Origin: Panax quinquefolius
Taxonomy: Eukaryota; Streptophyta; Magnoliopsida; Apiales; Araliaceae
Reading direction: 5' to 3'
Assembly (NCBI GenBank): GCA_020205615.1
Contig: CM035165.1
Span: 25,646,950-25,710,949 of the forward strand
Length of the DNA stretch: 64,000 bases
This document shows positions 45,976 through 56,790 of this stretch, one piece after another. Made by a program: the position numbers and the translations under genes. The notes below the pieces were generated by a model. It saw only the letters and a list, made by a program, of their open reading frames with translations. It ran no database searches and was not told where the DNA came from. Each line of letters starts with the position of its first letter. Within the stretch, counting starts at the first letter, position 1.

Positions 45976-47227
45976 TAGGACTAAGCAAAAAATGGGTATA
46001 ACCGAAATACCGAACCGAAATAAATTAACCGAAATTTTCTGATAATTCGGTTATTTTTGATATTTCAGTTATATTCAAAATTATTTACGGTTTATGGTTA
46101 ATTTATACGAGTTTCACTTTTGGGTTATTTAGTTAAACCGAATAACCAAATAAGCTTTATTAAGTAAATAACCAGATAAGCCTTGCTACTTAAAATAATA
46201 ACTTGACATTTCAAATTTTTATTTCTCGCTTCTTAGTCGTCACTATCTCTTCGATCTCTAACTGTGATCAACCATTAACTTTTAGAGAGAGAGAGAAATT
46301 CAGAGCCTTATAATGGTTAATTTAGAAAAACTGACCCATCAACAAAACCCTAATTCCTCTCTCTATCAATTGATAGAGAGAAAGAGAGAGCTACTCTTCT
46401 CCTCCCTCTTTTAGGTATACACAGGGGAGACTCTGCAGTGGTCACTCGTCAGCCCACTAGCCCAGAGCGGCAGAGCCCCAGTCCCAGAGGCCGGATCTCG
46501 AACTCAATGCGGTGATGAAGCTATATGGTTTAGGGTCTGATATGATTTAATCCCCAAAATTTGAAGACAACCCCTTTAGGGCTTTTTGAGCTTGCCCCTT
46601 TTTCTTTCTAGCATCCATCATCATTCGTTTGTAGTAGTGTTGTTTATGGTTTTGCAGTTTCTATTTTCTTTTCATTTTTGCCAATTCTTGATTGACCCAT
46701 TTTGGAAAAAAAAAAATTAGGGCTTATGATGATGTTGCTTGATGTTGTGATAAGGTTATGCACCAATTGGTGTTTTACGATAGTGGAGAAGGCTGAATAA
46801 GTCTTGTTGTGTTTGGTTTGGTTGATTTATTACTTGTGTTTGGTTACTTCCACTGAAAATTTGATTTGGTTCCTTCCACTGAACATTTGATTGTTGTGTT
46901 TGGTATTATAAACAATTTATTGTTGTGTTTGGTTCCTTCCACTGAACATTTAATTTGGTTGATTTATTACTTGTGTTTTTTGTTCCTCTAGGCATAATGG
47001 CTTGGACACCATAGTTTGAATGGATGTCATGATAAGTGGTTGCTGAGTGCTGTCTGATGTAGACTATATATATGTTTTAGTTGATATCACTGTACTGTTA
47101 TTATTCGGTTATTCGATTATCATGCATTTTGGTTAGTTTTTCGGATATTCAAAATAGTGCAATTTCGGTTTTTGGTTATAACCAAAATGTTTATTCGGTT
47201 CGTATAATAACCGAATGCTCACTCCTA
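45976..47227. mobile_element. Non-autonomous hAT element (1252 bp)
   Basis: Perfect 8-bp TSDs GGAGAATC. Terminal inverted repeats are TAGGACTAAGCA and, reverse-complemented, TAGGAGTGAGCA (10 of 12). Subterminal copies of ACCGAA/TTCGGTT lie at both ends, as in hAT elements. No transposase frame. The interior holds a GC-richer stretch at 46430-46500, a 22-bp palindrome centred at 46369, and three copies of GGTTCCTTCCACTGAA-like sequence at 46841-46945. The start of the 217-residue frame at 47081 belongs to this element, not to ORF3. Confidence 0.93.
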
Positions 47228-47235
47228 GGAGAATC

Positions 47236-48463
47236 CATCAATCATAACAGAAGAATAACCCAGCAGCTGTTTGAGTACTGGAAAAGAAATCCAATAGAAA
47301 ATGTAAGGATGATGTCTGAATCCTGTGGAAGAACTGGTGATGCAAAGGGGTCCGGGATTCCTGGAAACATGTCAGTTGTAAAGGAAGCTGAAGAAGAAGA
47401 AGAAATCAACAAGGAGGAACCCATTGCTCTGGTCAGAAAAAGCAACGGTAAAAGAAAATTGAAGGCTCAAATGCCAGAGGAACCTCAAGGTTCAACCACT
47501 GATGTACCTCAAGAGTGTTCTGACATTGAAACTCTGAGGAACTTGAGAAGGAAAGAACAGCAGGCTGAGGAAGATGAAGACAGAGCTACCATCTCTCAGC
47601 TGCTTCAGAAGAGGAAGCACAATCACAAGTCAAAGAAGCCCTCTATCTTTTTTGATCGTAGAGTCTCTACCGATCGTAGAGACCAGACTGGACACCACTC
47701 CCAAAGAAGATGCTGCAACAGCTTCTCAGGCTGATCAACCATTCATAGCTGAAGCTGATGAAAGTGTTGAGGCTGTGGATCAGCCTAGGAAGCCAAGAAG
47801 AAAATTGGTCAAGAAGTACATCATTGTCAATGAAGGAGTGCTAAAAGAAGAAAACAGAAAGATAGCTGTTGAGAAAGGATTACCCAAAGTTGAGAAGGGG
47901 CCATCCGAAGCAAGTCAGAAGAACACAACTCAAATTGAGGGGGATCTGCCTGAAGTTCGTACTCTAGAGAGTGCTCAAGTTGATGGGGATCCTCATGATG
48001 TCCCTATGTTAGAAGAAGCTGCACCTGAGGAGGAACTGCTAAGAGATCATCATGAATCTCCCTCAGTCCCTCAAGGGATCCTAGCTTCAGAAACTGCAGA
48101 AATGGAAAGAAGTGAAGGTTTGGAGGTTGAGAGAGCAGAAGAACAGTCAAGTGGAGGTAATTGATGTAGTGGTATCTTCACAAGAAGACAGAGAAGAAAA
48201 AGAGGATGATGAAGTTGAGATTATAGTCGTGGGCTATGATGGTTATAGGAGAGCCAACTACAATCAACTATTCTCCTATCTACCCATGATGCCTTTTCAC
48301 AGAGCCCAAATTCTCAACTCCTAGGATCACATGTTCTGGTCCTTCAAAGCCTATCTAGCAATCTCGATGCTAGCTCATGGATTCCCAGGCAACCTCAACT
48401 TTTCCTGAAAGTTGATCACCAATGGATCTTTTTCAGAAAATGAGCATGAGGTACAGACTATTT
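47236..48463 (+). pseudogene. SIRE-H ORF3, central acidic part
   Basis: Continues ORF3 after the hAT right TSD: RITQQLFEYWKRNPIENVRM, a Glu-rich stretch around 47385-47420, KRKLKAQMPEEPQG, LRNLRRKEQQAEEDEDRATI. A frame change near 47690 leads to VDQPRKPRRKLVKKYIIVNE and an acidic Glu/Pro-rich region (to 48164), then another frame change to VVGYDGYRRANYNQLFSYLP near 48230 and codons ending HGFPGNLNF at 48400. It is cut by SIRE-I at 48464. Low-complexity, charged and helical; function unknown. GATCGTAGAG occurs twice within the coding sequence at 47655-47685. Confidence 0.65.
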
Positions 48464-48847
48464 TGTTAGTTCCTAGTAGGCACAATAGATCTAGAAGGGG
48501 GGGTTGAATAGATCCTTTTTCTTTTAAATACTTTTCTCTTTTATTTTGTATTGCTATTACATTAGTAGATGACAAACATAAGAATCTTTTCAAGCACAGC
48601 GGAATAAGTAAAAGATCCCCTTCCTTGATATATTCATAATCAAACATACATTATTCGTAGAGTTAGTTTGGTTGTAAGCAGTTAAAACATACATAGCAGT
48701 TATAGCAGTTATAGTACATAATGTAAATGACATAATGTAAAAGACACAGGTGATTTTAAGTGGTTCAGAGACTCAAGCTCCTAATCCACTCTTCTGCTTT
48801 TAACTAGCAGAATTTCCACTAAGGAAGGGCAGCACCCTAAATCACTA

Positions 48848-49050
48848 AGATTCCTTCAAGGCCAACGGCCTTGGGACTTCAGTTCACTAAGAACTCTTCA
48901 AGGCCAGCAGCCTTGGGACTCCTCTAGTTCCCTGGGAACTCTTCAAGCCCAGCAGGCTTGGAACTTCATTTAGTCCATCTGGACAAGGATCCCTCAAGCC
49001 CTGGCTTCATTTAGTCCCTTCAGACAAGGACCCCTCAGACCCTGACTTTT
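48848..49050. repeat. Partly palindromic repeats in SIRE-I LTR
   Basis: Successive units CTTCAAGGCCAACGGCCTTG, CTTCAAGGCCAGCAGCCTTG and CTTCAAGCCCAGCAGGCTTG lie about 45-52 bp apart. Each is able to fold on itself (CAAGGC / GCCTTG). Two 'ccctcaNNccctggctt' units follow. Equivalent inverted phrases occur at 27600-27700 in the SIRE-H LTR. Confidence 0.75.
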
Positions 49051-50629
49051 GTTGTTTATTTGTTGGTTTGTTGGAGTTGGTGCTGAGCTACTAAGATGTC
49101 TTCATGCTCTGAACATCTTCAGTACTTAGCAGCTTGACGTAATCATCCTTGAAGTACAGTTGAGTGTTGCATGATGCTCAGCTTCTTCTGTTACTCAACC
49201 ACTTCGGATGATCCCTTGATGACTGCCTTAAAGATCTTTCCTCTTGATACATGATGGCTGCACATGATAGGTTTCCAAGATGACTGTAAGTTCTTCTGCT
49301 TGGTACTTAGAAACTTTCTCATGCTTGCCACCATGATGACGTTTGCGATCTCCCTTCTTGATACTTGATGTCTTCTCATGATGGACTTGATGCTCTTCTT
49401 TCTCTCGGCAGTTCAGAACACTCTTCTTGTAGTAGAACTCTCACTTCTATATAGTAGAACTCTCACTTCTACTTCTTCCTTTGCATGTTTCTAAGTGTTC
49501 TTGGTGGATCGTAGAGTGAGCCTTCAGACTCACTATCTTACTTGGCTTAGAACAGTCCACCTTCTCTCCAAACTCGGCAACTCCAGCAACCCTCGATCTT
49601 TGAAGCTCTTCCTGATTTATACTCATTCCCAATCCTTCCGTTGGAAAGTAGCCGTTGAAGGCTATTCAAATATCTTCACAAATCTCGAGTTGACAGAGGT
49701 AGACTGCTGATGTGATATGTCCTACATTATTTTGACATTGTAGTCTACTATTTCACCTACCCATCAGAGATGTCACTTTAATGTCTTGGGCAGGTTGAAG
49801 ACTTTATTTCCTCCTTTTGATTTCTCGATCAGAGGTTGTCCTTTTGCATCGATGCTCTCAATAAGCACTTGTCCGAATATTACCCTTCAGATTGAACCGT
49901 TGCCAATGCTTCAGTCTTCAGCTATTCGAACTCTACGATTCTGATGCATGTCTTCGAGGACCTGATCGTAGTGTCATGTTGAGTGTTGCTCATTGATTGG
50001 TAGAGTTAACACTACGATCTTGAAGAGTGTTGATTGGAACTTCAATGTAGAACACCTCTTCCTTCTATTGTGCAGTGCTTCAAAACTTCTATTTGCTTCG
50101 ACAGTTCTCAAAGACTGATGGCCTAACTCCTTGCTCTGGTCCCCTCTGAATAGCAAGACACTTCAGATTTGTGGCGCGTCCAGCTCGCTTTCTCCTTGTA
50201 ATCTCTCGTTCACTTATCATCAATGGACTGACCCTACGCTTGGTATCACTTTAGCCTTGTTCTTCAGAGACTAACCAGTATCTCGGTTCACTTTCCATCA
50301 GTTCTTTCTTTGTTTGGAAAACACTACGATCTCGGTTGCTTTCAAGATGGTTGTCTTCTGTTCACTTGACAGCTACTGCACTTGCTGACTTTCCTTAGTC
50401 AGTTACTGAAGTCTTCTTCTGATCTCATTGTGGAAGACTTCATCTTGAATGGCTTCACAACTCAATCTTGATGCTGATTGGGTTGGTGCTTAGATCTTCT
50501 GTTTAGCTTGTATGTCATTCGTTGAGTGCTCTCTGGTTCCCTTCAAGTAGGATGTATCTTTGCAGTGCCAACCAGAGGCTTTGTTCCTTTGGATATTCTT
50601 GGAGTGCTCATTGGTTGAGAATCGCACTT

Positions 50630-51190
50630 GCTCTACGATTCTGCCTATGCATTGTGAGCACATCCATTGAGGTCGTAGTTCTGCACTCTACGATTCAGCT
50701 TTGGTTGTGCAGATACTACGATCCTGAGATCAGATCTTGACACTCTACGATTTCTGCCTTGTGTTTGTGTCTTCATCTGATATAGCTCGACTACGATCTC
50801 TGCATATAATCAATAGACTCTACGAACTCAGAGTGTAGTCTACGATCCTTGACATGGCTTCTAAGATCGAGAGACTCTACGACCTTCGAGTGTAGTCTAC
50901 GATCCTTGACTTGGCTTCTAAGATCGGCAGACACTCTACGACTCGAGTGTAGTCTACGTTTTGACTTGGCGGCAGATGTTCTATTCGGCTCGTGGCGGTC
51001 GTTCTCACGATTCTGAACATGACTTCCTCAGCAGACTTTGGTCCTGAGGAAGTTCTACTCGACACACTACAATCCTTCCTCGTCTCTCCTGGCAGTCTAC
51101 GACCTCCGAGATCTACTATCTTGCAGACTACGATTCTGCCTTGACAGCTCTTGAGTTCTTCTTGACTCTCCTGGCAGACTACGATTTCTG
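50630..51190. promoter_or_regulatory. ATCGTAG-type motif cluster in SIRE-I LTR
   Basis: About sixteen CTACGAT/CTACGA cores in 560 bp, commonly CTCTACGATTCTGCC, i.e. the reverse complement of the SIRE-H form. It includes three tandem units with a 57-bp period (from 50816, 50873 and about 50931) in which CTCTACGA is followed by GAGTGTAGTCTACGATCC, placing the motif in inverted pairs. Confidence 0.65.
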
Positions 51191-51511
51191 GTGCAATACT
51201 CGACGATTAGACAAGCCTATCTATTACATCATAAAATCAACCTAACATGCTTGATCTTTCTATATTTATAGTCCTTGTACATCATTTCTTTTTAAGGACT
51301 TTACAAAGTTGTTTTGCTTATGTAGGATCAACCTAACATACTTGATCAATTTATTCTAAGTCCTTGTACACATGTTTCTATTATCTATCAAAGGACTTTA
51401 CAACTTTTCTTAATGTAAGAATACTTGCATATTCATTCATATATATATATATATATATCATAATCAAATCATATGTAAATAGGAATATCATTCATATGTT
51501 TATTCCTGACA

Positions 51512-51530
51512 ATCTCCCCCTATTTGATTA
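51512..51530 (-). other. SIRE-I polypurine tract
   Basis: The minus strand reads AATCAAATAGGGGGAGAT beside the LTR start TGTCAGGAATAAAC. Confidence 0.88.
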
Positions 51531-53013
51531 TGACAAAAACAATAAGTGCATCTGCATGTTATGAATGAATCTTATATACAGTGAGCAACTGTATTTCTAA
51601 AATAGATAATCTTGAATGTCATTTATAAAGATATGGCAATTTATACATTAAGACACTTTACATCCTGGATCCAGAACATACCTAACTAGTTAGAGATGTA
51701 CCTCTTTGGCTCCATGTATGTTTCCAGGATGTCTGTTGATCAGCTATTCATCTGTTTGTTCTTCTTGCTCTTGCTCCCCCTGGGAAGATGACCTTCCGTC
51801 TTTGCTTAGCTCCCCTTCAGCATCTTTCTAAACATGCTCCCCCTCAGACTTGGCGAGTATGTGATTATCATCTTCTGGCTCCCCCTCAGATGATGATTCT
51901 TTTTCTGCTTCAGCTGCTGTCTTCTTCTTTGACTTCTTCTCTCCCATCCCTCTGCTCTTCTTTGAGTGCCTCTTGATCCTCTTGCTCTTCCTCTTTCTAT
52001 GTCTCTTTTTCTCCCCTTTTTTGTCATTAATCATTTGTGAGAGCTGCTCCATGTTGGACATAAGCTGCTCCATTAGGTAGGAGGAGTTGGCAACTTTAAA
52101 CTTGAGTTCCTGTTGGCTTAGCTCAAGTTGCACTGAGAAAGACTGCTTCAGGTCGTCAATCTTGTCAGAGAGGGCTTGGATCTACTCTTCATTGGCCTTC
52201 TGAACTCGTAGAGGTTTTGCCTTTTGATCCTGTGTAGCATTCTGATAGATGTTATATCTCTATTGGAATTTGAGAGATACATCAGCCATAGTAGCTTGAA
52301 GTCTGTTTTGAAGTGAATTATCTCCTTTTGCTGTCAGCTTCTGTGACTCCTCAGTGAGTAGAGATATTTTCTCACTTAATTCATCAGAACTCTTCAGTAG
52401 TTCCTGCTCCAAAATAGTTTAATCCTCTTGTTGGGCAGCTTCGGATTGAGCATTGGATTGGACTCTACAATTTTCATTCTTGGATAGATTTTCAAAAGCT
52501 TGGAGAATCTGAACAATCATTGAGTACCAATTGTTGGTTGAGGATGAGGGAATGTCAGAGAGCAATGATTGGGCTGTTGGAAGCTTCTAATTTTGAATTT
52601 GAACAGTCTCTACAGTAGAGTGACCAGACTCTACGATCATCTCCTTGATCATGTTCCTTCTTCCTTCAGAGTCCACTCTGTGATCGTAGGGGATATAGTG
52701 ATTGCCAGATTGTCGATAGACTTTGAAGTGGGGCTGGTCTTTGATCGTTTTGGTTGCAAACTTCTTCACCCTTAGGAAGTTCTGAGCCACCAGCTCCATG
52801 CTGGGAAAGTGAGAGAAGCACCAGCTGAGATTGCTTCCATCTCCTTCAGTATGGGCTTTTAGCCATGGCATCCACTGGAAGAACCAACTCATCAGCAAGT
52901 CATCAGGATTGTAGAGAATGGTCAAGCAGTCTAGCTCCATGTTGTTCTAGTTTTTAGCTATGTCAAAGGTAGTCATTCTTACTACCTTGAGCTGCTTATC
53001 TCCATAGTTCACC
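51531..53013 (-). pseudogene. SIRE-I ORF3, C-terminal part
   Basis: Minus-strand frame entering at 53013 (VNYGDKQLKVV), then DCLTILYNPDDLLMSWFFQW and SWCFSHFPSMELVAQNFLRV (52587-52940), with a TAG/TAA-interrupted middle rich in Gln, Glu and Leu (52150-52580: heptad-like, probably coiled coil). The last stretch (51828-52133) is strongly basic, with a KKRHRKRKSKRIKRHSKKSR segment followed by acidic Glu/Asp. A helix-plus-basic-tail layout suggests nucleic-acid binding or nuclear targeting; this is inference. It complements the N-terminal parts seen in SIRE-H. No transmembrane segment is evident. Confidence 0.65.
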
Positions 53014-54564
53014 TGTAACACCCCCTTTCCCAAAAAGGAAAAGGAATGTCACGCACAAGCATAATAAATACAAACCTCGAATAAATCTCAAAACATCTCC
53101 AATTAAATTGAACACCAAATTGCCACATACTCCAATTTAACTAGAAGGAACTCCATATTTACATAATCTCTACTGATAATAAATAAATGCCAAAATGGCC
53201 CAAACATCCATCTACAAAATATTAAGAAAACCAAGTCTAATAATAAGTCTCAAAAACTAATCTACTCATTTGGATCAAAGGTAGCTCTCATCCCACATAT
53301 CATGATCACCCCTGATTACCTGCCGAAAAAAGAACACATCGTGAGCCAATTGCCCAATACGGATATAAAAATGCATATATATAAACAATATATATATTTA
53401 TCGAAAGAACTGAATGAGCGAACAATTATAACTACTAACCAAACATGAATATATCGAAATTGGTGAGACAAGGTACAAATGATTAACACTGTCGAACCAA
53501 CAACTATAGTTAAAAGAATTCCAAACAAATAAGGCTGAATCAAATGGTGATGAGGTGACAACTTCATACTGAGCTCAAATACAAATAGCCAAAGCTAACA
53601 AAATACATCGGTATCATGATGTATACAAATCAAATCGGATAGTACGCACGACACATACGTCACTAATCCGCCAAATAAATCAAATAAAATCAAATACTGG
53701 GTTGACCCATACGTATCCTGAACAAATATGTCAAATGGCCAAAGCTCATACCCAGAGCATACAAAAGGATACGCCGTGGACTAATCACACCGCCACGGAA
53801 GGTGTCATGCCCTTGTGTCAAGAAGACATGCCTGTGGTACCCCCACAGGTGGTTAGCTCAAGTATACCCTAAGGATCAAACTACAAAATGTAAGCCAAAA
53901 GGGGTTCAAATCACAAGGCTTACATGACCATATTCAAATAAAATCGAATTATCAAATACGAACATAATTAATTATCACAATATATCACTGATCAAAATAA
54001 CTCCCGAATGTGAACGAAAATATACGAACAATGGTACAAATGAATAAAGTCTCCAAAATATATTGACACGATTAACTAGTTCAAAGAGTACAAATACAAA
54101 TTCTAATATCAACGCCAAAACGAAACTATCTCAATAATTTTAACAAGAAATAATCCAAGAGAGGCAATACCAAATTTCTAAACGAGTACAAAACGAACAA
54201 ATTAAATTTAAAGGAGTATCGCTGAAAAAGTACGAAATCTGTACCTTAATATAGTACCAAAATAATCCGTCGAGTCCAACTATCACCCGCTAAACTCCCT
54301 CAATCTGATCTAATTATCAAAATAAAATATAATACACATAATTAAATTATGAACTCATACAATTTATATTTTCATAAATTCAATAATTTTAATATATTAT
54401 ATTCAATTTGTACTCAAAAGATATATTTTAATTATTACAACAATATTATAATATTATTTATTACTATCCCCTTTTTTAAAAAAATTCTTCATATCTTATA
54501 TATTTATATTATATACATAACGAATTCAAGGCTGCAGGTTTATATATATAACTAATAGATCGCA

Positions 54565-54565
54565 G

Positions 54566-54604
<39 letters not shown>
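54565..54604. repeat. (CA)n(TA)n microsatellite
   Basis: Compound dinucleotide tract in the GypE LTR, about 55 bp left of the GypF insertion. Confidence 0.9.
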
Positions 54605-54654
54605 ACTTATCTGCAGTACTAGTATATAATACTATTATACTAAGATATAATATA

Positions 54655-54659
54655 TATAA
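54655..54659. repeat. GypF left TSD TATAA
   Basis: Matches TATAA after the right LTR at about 61312-61316. The motif is AT-rich, but it coincides exactly with both LTR termini. Confidence 0.88.
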
Positions 54660-55935
54660 TGTGACGCCCCCAAAATTAGGTATACATCACCCATCTTGAG
54701 TTGGCAGATACATGGTATAGAATTCAAATACAATTTAATAATACAACTGTCGTGTACAATACGAAGAAACATAAACTATGAGTTTGAATACAAATATTGT
54801 CTACTAGAGAGTATACAAACTCAAAAGGAGTCCTCATTACAATTATTATCACACTATTTCACGAATAATAGTGAGGACTACTAATGCACCATCTAGGACC
54901 ATCACCCGTTCCCCGACTGTTCCAAATTTATATTCTCATTTCTGAAGAGAACAACGGTGAAAGAAAGGGTGAGCTCAACTAGCCCAAGAAGAAATATTAT
55001 GACTAAGATAATGTAGAATAAATTATCATTAGCCTTAAATAGTGTTAAAGCGATACAATATAACAAACATCAAGTTTAAGCTGCAATGAACAAGAAATCC
55101 ATTAAAAGAGTCAAGTAGAGAATAAAATCTACTATCTTTTATGATTTAAAAGGTTTTCATCACTTTTATCATTTGGGACTCAACTTAATAAATAATCCAC
55201 ATCATCGAATCACCCATGCACTACTACCAAGGATATTCTTTAGTATCACGACCACAATTATCCATGCACTCACGGCCAAGAATATTTGTGTATTCATTAA
55301 TGGTCATGATCATGCTAACAATCGTCCATCAATGCACTACACGGGCCAATGAGGACTTTTACCACATCATTTGTAACATTACTTGGCCATGATTACACCG
55401 AATAATCCCTGGTCATAATCATACCAAGTCCATCTATGCACTACAGGCCACAGATGACTTTCAAAAAATATAAATATGATGATGATGACAATGATATAAG
55501 AATTCAATAAAACAAGTTCAAGAATTAATTTGTCCTAGAACCAATAACGTCCAAATTGTCAACATGATACTGCTTTGTAGAGTAAAATTCAAGAATGCTC
55601 AGAAGAATATTTCCATGAAAAGATACTGGATGAAGCGTAATTATCAAGGATATTCCACTAATTTCATGGAGTATAGAAGTTAAAAATTTAACCAACTGAG
55701 TATAATAAAGAATAGAATAACAAAAGAAATCACCATGCATGCGGTATTTCGCATAGACAAGTTATTCCAACATAATACTAATTAACGGAACCAGGTCAGG
55801 TGAAATTCGCACCGACAGGATGTTCCAATAGAATAATAAAGAATGGAATAACAACAGAAATCACCATGCATGCGGTACTTCGCATAGACAGGTTATTCCA
55901 ACAAAATACTAATAAGGACGGAATCAAGTCCGAAC
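54660..55935 (-). repeat. GypF 3' LTR, outer part only
   Basis: Opens TGTGACGCCCCCAAAATTAGG and follows 58795-60070 closely. It ends near 'ggaatcaagtccgaacc', where RNase H codons begin. Confidence 0.9.
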
Positions 55936-56178
55936 CAGATGGTATTGTTAGAACAGGTGCTGAAATGAGTCTCCTCATGAGTTCTTGAAAACTTTTCTCA
56001 AATTCCTCGCTCCAACCGAACTTTGTATCTTTCCGAGTCAGCTGAGTTAGTGGAGTTGCGATTCGAGAAAACCCTTCTACGAATCTCCGATAATAACCAG
56101 CTAAGCCGAGAAAGCTACGTACTTCGGTCACTTATTTAGGTTGCTCCCAGCTTTGAATAGCTTCAATCTTTCTTTGGA
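55936..56178 (-). pseudogene. GypF RT thumb/RNase H start, truncated by fusion to LTR
   Basis: Minus strand: MTEVRSFLGLAGYYRRFVEG, PLTQLTRKDTKFGWSEEFEK and SFQELMRRLISAPVLTIPSG, the RT connection and beginning of RNase H. The next codons are LTR sequence, giving a chimeric 111-residue frame that continues to 55796. Upstream, a TAA near 56132 and a frameshift separate it from the RT ORF. Confidence 0.9.
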
Positions 56179-56790
56179 TCAAGCAGATATTCCATGACTT
56201 GATACCACGTGCCCAAGGAATGCTACTTCCTCAAGCCAGAACTCGCATTTCTTCAACTTGGCATAAAGCTTATATTCACGAAGCTTTTGGAGTATCAGCC
56301 TCAAGTGTTGCTCATGATCTTCACGGGTTTTGGAATATATGAGGATGTCATCAATAAAGACGACCAAAAAGTGATCCAAATATTCTTTGAATACTCGGTT
56401 CATCATATCCATAAAGGTAGCAGGAGCATTAGTTAATTCAAAGGACATAACTAGGAATTCATAATGCCCGTACCGAGTTCTGAAAGCCGTCTTTGGAATG
56501 TCATCGGTTCTAATCTTCAATTGGTGATATCCGAAATGAAGATTAATCTTTGAAAAGAATTTGGCTCCTTGCAACTGGTCAAACAGGTCATCAATACGTG
56601 GCAATGGGTACCTATTTTTTATGGTGACATGATTCAACTCCCGATAATCAATACAAAGTCGCATACTCCCATCTTTCTTTTTCACGAATAGAACAGGAGC
56701 ACCCCAAGGAGAAGTACTAGGACGAATGAAACCGATGTCTAACAATTCCTGTAGTTGGGTCTTTAACTCCTGAAGTTCAATAGGAGTCAT
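56179..56790 (-). pseudogene. GypF reverse transcriptase
   Basis: 203 open codons of gypsy-type RT (RVT_1): [40 protein letters not shown] at residues 28-47, [17 protein letters not shown] near residue 60, the motif-A region [12 protein letters not shown] with Asn at residue 83 where the catalytic Asp stands (usual F-S-K-I-D-L), [12 protein letters not shown] (Gly to Glu), and the catalytic [11 protein letters not shown] at residues 144-154. It converts element RNA to cDNA. Loss of the first catalytic Asp should inactivate it. It follows protease with a short overlap in a different frame (56787-56790). Confidence 0.93.

Larger units (their letters stand above)
26540..48463 (+). mobile_element. 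SIRE-H: Ty1/copia Sirevirus-type retrotransposon, interrupted and truncated on the right
   Basis: A plus-strand copia element with 5' LTR (26540-28010), PBS, gag, protease, integrase, RT, RNase H and a third ORF after pol. The long coiled-coil gag, the integrase-RT order of copia and the extra ORF mark it as Sirevirus (SIRE/Maximus) type; this is family knowledge applied to what is seen. It inserted into the right LTR of LARD-C and is broken by Copia-G (in gag), a gypsy LTR fragment (in RT), a hAT element (in ORF3) and finally SIRE-I at 48464. Its 3' LTR is outside the window. Stops and frameshifts in every gene make it non-functional. Confidence 0.88.
48464..51511 (-). repeat. SIRE-I 3' LTR (3048 bp)
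   Basis: Opens TGTTAGTTCCTAGTAGGC and closes TATTCCTGACA. Contains poly-G at 48493-48499, the repeats AAGGCCAACGGCCTTGGGAC / AAGGCCAGCAGCCTTGGGAC (48860-48920, each partly palindromic), and more than a dozen ACTACGATC/CTCTACGAT motifs, densest at 50630-51190. Confidence 0.88.
48464..53013 (-). mobile_element. SIRE-I: second Sirevirus, minus strand, 3' part
   Basis: A 3' LTR (48464-51511), PPT and the C-terminal part of ORF3, inserted head-on into ORF3 of SIRE-H. The LTR is related to that of SIRE-H but twice as long. The element is cut at 53014 by GypE; its pol, gag and 5' LTR would be to the right of the window. The left TSD would be the 5 bp TATTT at 48459-48463; its partner cannot be checked here. 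Confidence 0.85.

Noticed and set aside
47081..47227. N-terminal part of the 217-residue frame as a gene start
   Set aside because: It is the right end of the hAT element; only the part after 47235 belongs to ORF3.
45233..48463. SIRE-H ORF3 as a retroviral-type envelope gene
   Set aside because: No signal peptide, fusion-like segment or transmembrane helix is visible in the surviving parts.
55796..55935. C-terminal tail of the GypF RNase H frame as a novel domain
   Set aside because: It is LTR sequence brought into frame by the deletion.
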